A DNA stretch of 64,000 nucleotides from Owenia fusiformis (taxonomy: Eukaryota > Annelida > Polychaeta > Sabellida > Oweniidae), in the NCBI GenBank assembly GCA_903813345.2, contig CAIIXF020000005.1, positions 20,401,375-20,465,374 of the forward strand, given 5' to 3'. A program made the translations under genes and the position numbers. Below, piece by piece: positions 53,538 to 61,224 of the stretch (position 1 is its first letter; each line of letters begins with the position of its first letter). The notes under the pieces were generated by a model. It did not search any database and was not told where the DNA came from. It worked only from the letters and a program-made list of their open reading frames with translations.

Positions 53538-56500
53538 CTGTAAAATTAAGATCATCGATTAATGTTAATGGTTCTGTTATGGATTGTTGATTTCCTACTG
53601 AAGCAATACGCCATGGACAATACAGAAAGTCAGTCCTTAAGCACCTGAATATACTTTGTAAATCTCGAAAAAAAACTATATGTGTATATCTCGCCAAAGA
53701 GATTTAAATATTATATATATATTACACAAACAAGAACCCAAAATATAATCAAAATAGTGTAAATCCAAATCCAAATTACATCTCTCGTTATATATAGATA
53801 AAATGAATATGTTACAATAATAGGGAGAGGTAAGAGCTACATACCAAAGATGCTCTAAGATTGGCTGAGTTTCTGGCTAGTTCACGAATCAAACTGCAAG
53901 CCTCTGGTATCAGAGGTTTCTCCAGGCAACACAATAATGCATAGAACCACTGACCCTTAATTTAAAAACCAAACAGTATTATATTATGGCATAAATCTGG
54001 AGGTTTTGATCAATGTGAATATAAACAAAATTAAAATTATGACAAAATAATAAGATGGCAATTTTGTAAGTGTTGTCAGAAAAGTATATTCTGTCATCAC
54101 CTGTTCTGGTGTAAATCCTGTTGCCTCAAACCAATTGACATGGTACTCCAGAACATCCAGGACTGTTGTCTGAAAAGATAAAAGCTCATGTATTTTACAT
54201 TGTCTTCTTTTAATATATAGGTCAATGCCAATCTGTGTTGTTGAGAAACTAGAAGAAATGTGGAATATTGAAAAGGCAGCCATTTTCTTGAAATATCAGC
54301 ATTTCCTGGAGAGGTCTGGAGTTAACCAATATTATCAAAATGTGATATGTGAAACTTTTTTTTAATTTCAAAAAGGTTTTTTGTAGCTTATGTCTCTTTC
54401 CTTTACCTTGCTTAATGAAAACACAGAATGAAATCCTGTGCTCAGAATTATTCACGGAATAATTACTCAATGAAGAATAAATAGACCTGAACTATTCATG
54501 AATATAACTGAAGTACAAATTGGACTTTTAAAATATGCATTAATTGTATATTCATGAATTATTCATAATATTATATTACTAAATATTCATGAAAAAGTAA
54601 GCCTCATATTTCTTTATACATTCATCACTTGTATATTCATGATATTACATTCCTCAATATTCTTGAAATCTTCTCTAGGTTTAGCCTCATTTTCTTGAAG
54701 TATTGATCAACTGTTTATTCATGATGAAATATTCATCACTTGTATATTCATGAAATATTACTCAATGAAGAATATTACTGAAATACAAATTGGACTCATT
54801 TTATTTCTTGAAATATTCATCAACTGTTTAATTTTGCTAAATTTTACATGATACATTGCTAATTTTGTACATATTATGGCAATTTTTTCAGACCAAAAAA
54901 GTCTGGGGAGATCACTGAGCAGTTATTCACACCAATGCATAGCAGACATCCTCATGTTTCTTCAGTAGAAAAAATTAAGAACATTTGTTGGTAAATTACT
55001 GACGAATGAGGCCATTCATGCATGGAAGTGGTTAAGAGGAAAATCCAATTTGAAATTTTAGTTCTCATTGAAACCAATTACAAAAATATTTTTTTATTTT
55101 CAAAACCTTTATTTTACTAAACAGGACGTTTCGGATCCTGTCTGGATCCTTCTTCAACTGTATAAAAACTGAACTGAAGCGCTACAAATCAATTAAATAA
55201 AAACAATATTACGTCATATTAACTCACCAAAAATTCATTCCAAATTCCTGCCAATTTATAGTATATATATTATATATACAGGGTGGGCCAAAAAAACCAT
55301 TACCCAACTTCAAATCAGGATAAAAATAGTTACATTCAATATGGTACATAACACTATGTCATGAAATCAATAGTAAAGTTTTATTATTCTTATTTGGGAG
55401 GCCGGGTTGCTTTTTAAGGTCTCCAGATTTAAGAGAGAAAATAGTAAATCTGCAGAATTAAGTTAATTTTTTATTTATAGAATATCATTCTTTTGTTAGG
55501 TGAATACATGCTTGGATATTGATATTTGCATCATTGTGTGACTAAATTTATTGTTTATGAATTTCAGTGTTGTTTAATAACATTTTAAACTTTATTTATT
55601 TAAACAATTTTAACAATTGCTCAATATACCCCCACCCCCTCCCCTCTGCATCAACAATAAGCTTCAAGTGGTAGCGCAATCTATCAATAGCCTTATTGAG
55701 AGATTTCTGTTGCAATTCAGCACTTTAGGATTCTGTTTCAGCTCATCAATGCTGTTTATTGGATGCTTTTGATTGTACCATTTCCTCGAGATGGCTCCAT
55801 GTATGGTAATCAAACACATGAGCATCGGGGCCGGGCTGTTGGGTGGCCAAGCATCGAGATCAATCAAATTGACACCTTGTTTGCAAAGAAATGTCTGCTT
55901 TGATCTATGGTACGAGGCAATGTCTTGTTGGAAAATAAAATCCTCGTTACATATACGTTTAATGTATTTTAACAGACCCCCTTTGAGTACTTATTGATAA
56001 TAGACAACACTAAAATTCATAAACAATAAGTTTAGTCACACAAATATACAAGCATGTATTCATCTAACAAAATGATATTCTATAAATAAAAAATTAACAT
56101 CGTTCCACGGATTTACTATTTTCTCCCTAAAATCTGAATACCTTAAATACCGACCCAGCCTCCCAAATAAGCATAAAAAACTTAAATATTGATTTCATGA
56201 CATAGTGTTATATACCAAATTGTTCGAAAATGGATTACCTTTAAAGTGATATATAAATCAATGTATCATATAGAACATAGCTTTTTTCATTCTGATTTAA
56301 AGTTGGGTATTGGTTTTTTTGGCCCACCCTGTATATATATATATTGTTCTTCTTTATAAAAATAGATTCTTTAATCCATCTTTCAAGTCTCTCATTGTCA
56401 TTGTCCAAAACTGTAGTATCGTTCCAGTCCATTACAAAATTATTCTGAATTAATATGATGTACGAGTGTTTTTATTATTTAATTGTTTTGTAGTGCTTCA

Positions 56501-58992
56501 GTTCAGATTTATACAGTTGAAAAAGGATCCAGACAGGATCCGAAACGTCCTGTTAAGTAAAATAAAGGTTGTGAAAAGAAGAAAGAAATATTTTTGTGAT
56601 TTAGTAATCCAACCTGAAGAACATGTTTCAGAACAATCACAGGCTGGTATCAAAAGATTTGTCTGCTGTAAAGGAGCATGCTATTTTTCAAAAAAACACT
56701 ACGAATAATTTATTTTTCAACTCATATGTTTCGTTATATCAAAAAAATTACTTACTCCATGCAATGAATATATCATTTGTGGGTAACCTTCACCTCTGTT
56801 TGAAGTCCGATAACGCTAGGATTGAAAGCTATTGAAAATAGCGCCAGAGTATCAAACTATAAAATGTACCATTACTTTTAATGGCATGATATAGTGACAC
56901 GATAATATTAACGTATGTTTTCAGAATAACTCTGAATGTATTAATGAGATATAGATGTATTGGGCCGCTTTAATTTGTTTATAAAAAATAATGTTTACAT
57001 TTTTTGTCCGCTGTGACGGATTAGTTTCACAGTTCACATTTGCAACTGCTCCGTCACAGCGGACAACAAATTTAAACATTATTTTTTATAAAAGATTTAA
57101 GGAGACCCAATACATCAACATCTCATTAATGCCTTCATAGTTATGCTGAAAACATATGACATTGTGTTGTTGCCATTAAAAAGTTAAACAAGAAATGGTA
57201 CATTTTGGAGTATGATACAGTGTTATTGGACTTCAAACAGAGGTGAAGGTTACCTGCAAATGATATATCCATATAACAAAACATATGAGTTAAAAATAAA
57301 TTGTAGGGTTTTCTCAGTGTTTTTATGAAAAATAACATGCTCAGTCACAGTGGACAAATCTTTCGATACCAGCCTACGCCAATGGAACAGTAATATTTAA
57401 AAAACATAATCTATTATTTTTTAAACCTAGCTAGACAATCAACTTTGGGTTACTTTGAAAGTTTAACATATAAGAAAAGATTGATGTAGAAAAATTGATT
57501 TTTTTAAAAACATGTTGACACCCTAAATGGAATAACAATGATGTCACTAAGAGAAATTCTTTAATATGCTAAAACATTTAAGTCACACACTAGATGTGAC
57601 GTCCTTTGTTAAATCTTCACAATGGTGTTATAAAGGGGTGGTATAATTTCAACAGCACTGTATAGTGGAATATTTGATGGTTAAAAAATTTCAACTTTCA
57701 TTTGAAAAATAGCAGGAAAGGAGTGGTATCGATATGGTGAACGTTTTGAACACACGTTTCTCTTAAACCAGTCATCAAAACATTATGAAAATTCTACACA
57801 TCATCGATTTAATGGTCATCTTTAGGATGGTAACATTATAATTTGAATTATTTATGTATACTTTTCTCTATATTGTTTTAGAAAACACATCAGACACTTC
57901 TTTCGTTCTTGGTATCATATGTTCGGAATGAAATGAAACATCTATTCGAACCTCGTTGGAACAAAACGACATAAACACAACGTGTTTAGGTCTCTCAATA
58001 TTGTAATTGTACAAAGGAAATTTTGGTTGATTTTTAAAAAGTATCTTGTTAATGAAATAAAAGGTTTATCTTAATTTTTATCTATTTTTGGGGGTTTTGT
58101 TTTAAGTTTTTGCATACTTTTTGTTAAATCAATCAAAATTTCCTTTGTATAACTATAATATTGAGAGGTCTAAGAAAATGTTTTCAATAATTGGTTTTAG
58201 AGAAAAACATTGTTGAATTCAGATCACCATATCGATACCTATCCTTTGAATATTTGAGAAATAAAAAGCTGACAATTTTTTTCCCAATTTGTTTTTTAAA
58301 AAATCTCAAAAATATCTTTTTAAGTCATGAAAAATTGTAAATGCATGATAAAAACTTGTTTCTAAACTTTACATGGGGCCTTGAATTAACAAGCAAGATG
58401 TGAAATGGTTAAAGATCTTGGATTCAATGAACATGAACAAAAAAACTTCTTCATTTTTTACTTTGATCTTAATACAAGTTTGTTTGCATAGTTAAAATAT
58501 ATAAATTAAATACAATAAGCACCTTTCAAATTCTAACTTAATTTTTAAATCTTTAATATGCTATACCTGATTCATAGCACACATGATACTGAGTAGGGGA
58601 GCTGTCCGTTCCCATGTTTCATCTTCCTGATTCCTTGTCTCACACATTGAAGGAGGTTTCAATCTACCAAAGCACAACTTACACCACCCTTCAACATCAT
58701 CATCTGCAGGCTTCAAACAAGGAATATAAACTGTGACAATTATGTTCTATATAATATATCCCTCTTGGGATCAGCAGTTCTGCAAACCTTTAAGGATCAA
58801 TCTTTTCGTGGTGGTGACATTATAAAAGGGGCCTGTATAATTGTGTCAAGTTTAAGAGGTGTTTGCTTCAGGGAAGATTTTTCAATTTGCATTCAAATGT
58901 TTCACCTAACCTGACTCAAGAGTTTAACTTACCAGAGTTGGTGCCTGTTTTATCTTATTTTTCTTCATTGTAGCTTTATATCGTGCAAGTTT
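53442..58992 (-). CDS. GEMIN2: Gem-associated protein 2 (SIP1), C-terminal 159 residues, five exons
   Basis: Minus-strand exons in order: 58992-58933, 58710-58567, 54169-54101, 53955-53845, 53537-53442. All junctions are GT-AG and phase 0, and the joined 480 nt ends in TAA. Diagnostic segments: [59 protein letters not shown] and [19 protein letters not shown], all matching GEMIN2 in order. GEMIN2 binds SMN and holds the Sm protein pentamer during snRNP assembly in the cytoplasm. This part corresponds to the C-terminal domain that contacts SMN and SmD1/SmD2. The human protein is about 280 residues, so roughly the first 120 are not seen. They probably lie beyond position 64000, since nothing fitting was found between 58993 and 64000. 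Confidence 0.93.
53845..53955 (-). CDS. GEMIN2: GEMIN2 internal exon d
   Basis: 37 codons with the most conserved GEMIN2 stretch, [20 protein letters not shown], followed by [13 protein letters not shown]. The acceptor is AAATTAAG and the donor GTATGT. Introns on both sides are short (145 and 307 bp). Confidence 0.95.
54101..54169 (-). CDS. GEMIN2: GEMIN2 internal exon c
   Basis: 23 codons, [20 protein letters not shown] then PEQ. The acceptor is TTTTCAG and the donor GTGATG. The 4.4-kb intron before it holds a Penelope-like remnant, a mariner-like element and two palindromic elements. Confidence 0.93.
54470..54800. repeat. ATTCATGA-rich low-complexity tract
   Basis: Many copies of TATTCATGAA and TATTCATCACTTGTATATTC in an AT-rich stretch of the long GEMIN2 intron. 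No unit length is strict. Confidence 0.5.
55279..56331. mobile_element. mariner-like element 3, 1053 bp, TA target
   Basis: CAGGGTGGGCCAAAAAAACC at the left is inverted at the right, TA flanks 55277-55278 and 56332-56333. The arms match over about 320 bp (55279-55600, 55995-56331), including ACACTATGTCATGAAATCAA. The core holds a decayed transposase on the minus strand. Inserted in a Penelope-like remnant. Confidence 0.85.
55664..55975 (-). pseudogene. Decayed mariner-type transposase
   Basis: Minus-strand reading gives [20 protein letters not shown] (the QQDxAxxH motif with the second catalytic Asp), then [14 protein letters not shown]. The third catalytic Asp of the SPD/LNP motif is out of frame: the frame reads SPAP, while the other frame gives [12 protein letters not shown]. 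The frameshift and short length make it inactive. Confidence 0.72.
56343..56438 (-). pseudogene. Penelope-like polymerase C-terminal fragment
   Basis: Reads [20 protein letters not shown] then KESIFIKK. This follows the DW..TxVLDxExxxxxRxIKEAIxIRK pattern typical of the C-terminus after the GIY-YIG domain of Penelope-like elements. Only about 30 codons are left before the mariner insertion. Confidence 0.6.
56638..57378. mobile_element. Palindromic element family B, copy 2, 741 bp
   Basis: CACAGGCTGGTATC at the left and GATACCAGCCT at the right; flanks ACAAT/CCAAT fit a 5-bp TSD with one change. The arms meet near 57025 with TTTTTTGTCCGCTGTGACGG and its inverse, so this copy is nearly all palindrome and lacks the 900-bp core of copy 1. 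Confidence 0.8.
57717..58247. mobile_element. Palindromic element family A, copy 3
   Basis: GGTATCGATATGGTGAACG at the left is inverted as TCACCATATCGATACC at the right. The right arm lacks about 200 bp present in the left arm, shown by the join AGAAAATGTTTTCAATAATT. Lies in the 4.4-kb GEMIN2 intron. Confidence 0.75.
58567..58710 (-). CDS. GEMIN2: GEMIN2 internal exon b
   Basis: 48 codons, starting [15 protein letters not shown] and ending [13 protein letters not shown] chose the acceptor TTTGAAG (AG at 58711-58712) over the CTGCAG 7 bp further in, because only the former keeps phase 0 with the previous exon. The donor is GTATAG. Confidence 0.87.
58933..58992 (-). CDS. GEMIN2: GEMIN2 internal exon a
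   Basis: 20 codons, [20 protein letters not shown]. The acceptor is TTTCAG at 58993-58998 and the donor GTAAGT just below 58933. It aligns to the basic linker of GEMIN2 before the EGW segment. It is the most upstream exon found. Confidence 0.82.
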
Positions 58993-59636
58993 CTGAAAAC
59001 ATGCAGAACATAGAAGTCATATACCTGTACATGTATATACAACATATATTAAATTAAACCTACCACATGTTTTTTTTCATTTTTTCCACGCATATTTTTA
59101 TTTAGAACTACACATACTGTCTGGATATTCTGTCAACAATGATTTTAAAGGTAAAAGGGCTTTAACGCATTGCTGACCAACCCTGAGATATCTTGTCTGA
59201 CGTCATAATCATATCTGACCAACCCTGAGTTCTACCTCCTTGCTAAAACCAATGCCGATTACATGAGATGACTCACTGCGCATGCGTAGGTTAGATTTAT
59301 TGCGACTTTGCAGGTAGGTGGACGTGTTCCACATTTGAGCTGCTCAGCAGGTGAGAATTCACTTTGCGGTTTTTATGCCTGGACTTTAGCTATTCTGTCT
59401 AATGTTCAGTACATTCAATACATTGATATATATCTAACTGGATATATTTCGATGAATAATTAACCCTGACTTGGGGTTCAATTACTTTGTGAATAGCAGC
59501 TTACCCCTGATTGGGAATTTCTTTGTCTCGCAAAACGCGGGAAACTTTTTACAAATAAACCAATGGTCATAGCCTAACTGGGCTTTCATTGTGATAAGCG
59601 TTTTGTTTTTATAAACCACGCTTGAAGTAATTCTTT
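58993..59636. other. GEMIN2 intron and probable 5' end of the DIRS-like element
   Basis: A TCTGACCAACCCTGAG phrase is partly duplicated (about 59173-59192 and 59212-59232) around a TGACGTCA motif at 59199-59206. The boundary between host intron and retroelement could not be fixed. Confidence 0.4.
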
Positions 59637-59726
59637 CGAGCTGACTTGGCTCTGCGTGAATATAATTACGAGCTGACTTAGCTCTGAGTGAATGTAATTA
59701 CGAGCTGACTTAGCTCTGAGTGATTG
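59637..59726 (+). repeat. 32-bp tandem repeat, three units, upstream of gag
   Basis: CGAGCTGACTTAGCTCTGAG then TGAATGTAATTA, repeated at 59637, 59669 and 59701. It lies 66 bp before the gag ATG and may belong to the retroelement leader. Confidence 0.85.
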
Positions 59727-59791
59727 CTAAAAACTCTCAATACACTATAGTAAAGAGATCAGTGTAACTCAACACGACTTCATCAGTCAAT

Positions 59792-61012
59792 ATGGCACAA
59801 TCTCAACACGGAGATATAGATATGGAGACAGAAGATAGTGTCCTTGATTTGCCAAAATCTTCAGATCTAAAAGGAAAATCAAAATCAAAATCTAAAACAA
59901 ATTCTAAGAAAGATGCTAATATAGCTCATGTAGGTAAGGATGATTTCCTAAGCCTAACAAATGCCATCACAAGTGGAATGAACGCTATGAAAGATTCTAT
60001 GGCTGGCATAATGTCGTCATCATTGAAGGACATTAAAGATGCAATGAGGCAAAATCCAAACTCTCTCGAGGAGGACAATCAGTACATCGATAATGATGAT
60101 GAATATGATCAAGATCAGTATGATTATGATGAGGACAGTGAAAGTTCTCAACCTCCAAATAAGAAATCAAAAGCCAACAATTCGACTGATAACGAAATTG
60201 TTATGTCGGATTTTATGAAACAACTGAAATCTCAAATAAAACCTCAGGAGGACCAAGGTCCACCGATTGCAGCAGCAGCTGCTTCTTTAGTGAATGAGTT
60301 GATTCAAACCAACTTGGATGGAGATGATGAAAAATCTAAACATGACACTTATAAAACTCCAAATAACACACCTTTACTCTGTGTTGCAAAGGTTAATGAA
60401 CAAATATGGTCAAGGGTTTCATATGATCTCCGTACTAGTGATGTACGACTACAACAGGCTCAGAAGCCTATCATAAGTGCTATAGTGGCTGCCACGAAAT
60501 CATTAGAAATACTGGATCAAATCAAATCTAAGTTGGCAACTAATTCTGACGAATATGAGGACCAATTTGGAAAAATTGGTCTGATGTTATACGATAGCAT
60601 ACAAATGTCGTGTCAGGCCAACTACAAATTGAATATGAGACGCCGGGAATTATTCAAACCGGAAATAGCACAAGGATTCAAGCACCTGTGTGACAAATCT
60701 GCATCAGTAACCAAGTATTTATTTGGCGATGATGTTACAAAACAAGTAAAGGATATCGCTGAAATGAACAAAGCTCAAGTTCGAGGTTCAGTATTTTCTC
60801 AATCAAGAGGAAATAACCGTGGTGCTAGAGGACGTGGAGGTCGTTCACGTGGTAGAGGGCGTTCCCAGAACCATTTTTTATACCAAGGCCAGGGACGCAG
60901 CAACTATCAATGGGGATATTCCCAGCAAAACAACTCCCAACGCGGAAGAGGAAGAGGCAAATCTCAGAAGAGAGGCCAGTCTCAAGATTACGAGAATCAG
61001 CAAAACAAATAG
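59792..61012 (+). CDS. DIRS-like retrotransposon Gag-type ORF, 406 aa
   Basis: An intronless 406-codon ORF. The N-terminus is acidic and Lys/Ser-rich (about 1-160, with a Asp/Tyr-rich stretch DNDDEYDQDQYDYDEDS). The central domain has VNEQIWSRVSYDLRTSDVRL and NYKLNMRRRELFKPE, then LFGDDVTKQVKDIAEMNKAQ. The C-terminus (about 338-400) is an RG/RGG nucleic-acid-binding tail. The order of a central RxLFGDDxxKxVKDIxExN block and RG-rich tail is typical of ORF1 of DIRS/Ngaro tyrosine-recombinase retroelements. It opens with ATG in a CAATATGG context. The ORF is intact, so this copy is young or conserved. Not a host gene. Confidence 0.75.
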   Translation: MAQSQHGDIDMETEDSVLDLPKSSDLKGKSKSKSKTNSKKDANIAHVGKDDFLSLTNAITSGMNAMKDSMAGIMSSSLKDIKDAMRQNPNSLEEDNQYIDNDDEYDQDQYDYDEDSESSQPPNKKSKANNSTDNEIVMSDFMKQLKSQIKPQEDQGPPIAAAAASLVNELIQTNLDGDDEKSKHDTYKTPNNTPLLCVAKVNEQIWSRVSYDLRTSDVRLQQAQKPIISAIVAATKSLEILDQIKSKLATNSDEYEDQFGKIGLMLYDSIQMSCQANYKLNMRRRELFKPEIAQGFKHLCDKSASVTKYLFGDDVTKQVKDIAEMNKAQVRGSVFSQSRGNNRGARGRGGRSRGRGRSQNHFLYQGQGRSNYQWGYSQQNNSQRGRGRGKSQKRGQSQDYENQQNK

Positions 61013-61017
61013 CTACA

Positions 61018-61209
61018 ACTGACCCTACTGAGGTAAGAAATTCACTTAGATCTCAGTTAAAATTGTTTAAAGGTGGCAGATTGAAATTTTTTTATGATGA
61101 ATGGAAAAGTATCACTAACGACCAACAGTGTCAAGATATAGGGACAGAAAATATTGACATTTTAAAAGTACCGTTTTTTCGTTTTGTTATTATGGAAAGT
61201 CAAACATGA
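61018..61209 (+). pseudogene. Start of DIRS-like polymerase ORF, truncated
   Basis: In a different frame from gag (open from 60910), the sequence reads TDPTEVRNSLRSQLKLFKGG then RLKFFYDEWKSITND, like the opening of DIRS reverse-transcriptase ORFs (GRLxxFxDxWxxIT). It runs into unrelated residues and a stop at 61207-61209, where the repeat region begins. No RT, RNase H or tyrosine recombinase motifs follow in the window. Confidence 0.6.
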
Positions 61210-61224
61210 CTATAGATGATGTTT

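Larger units (their letters stand above)
55085..56600 (-). mobile_element. Penelope-like retroelement remnant with inverted hammerhead-like ends
   Basis: Arms at 55085-55190 and 56488-56590 are inverted copies. Each contains GGATCCAGACAGGATCCGAA followed by ACGTCCTGTT, preceded by TTGAAGAAG (left arm, minus strand). The minus-strand frame at 56343-56438 ends like Penelope-like polymerases. A mariner-like element split the remnant at 55279-56331. Confidence 0.6.

Noticed and set aside
58567-58703. Alternative acceptor CTGCAG for GEMIN2 exon b
   Set aside because: It would start the exon with two bases of a codon and break the frame with the preceding exon, while TTTGAAG keeps phase 0.
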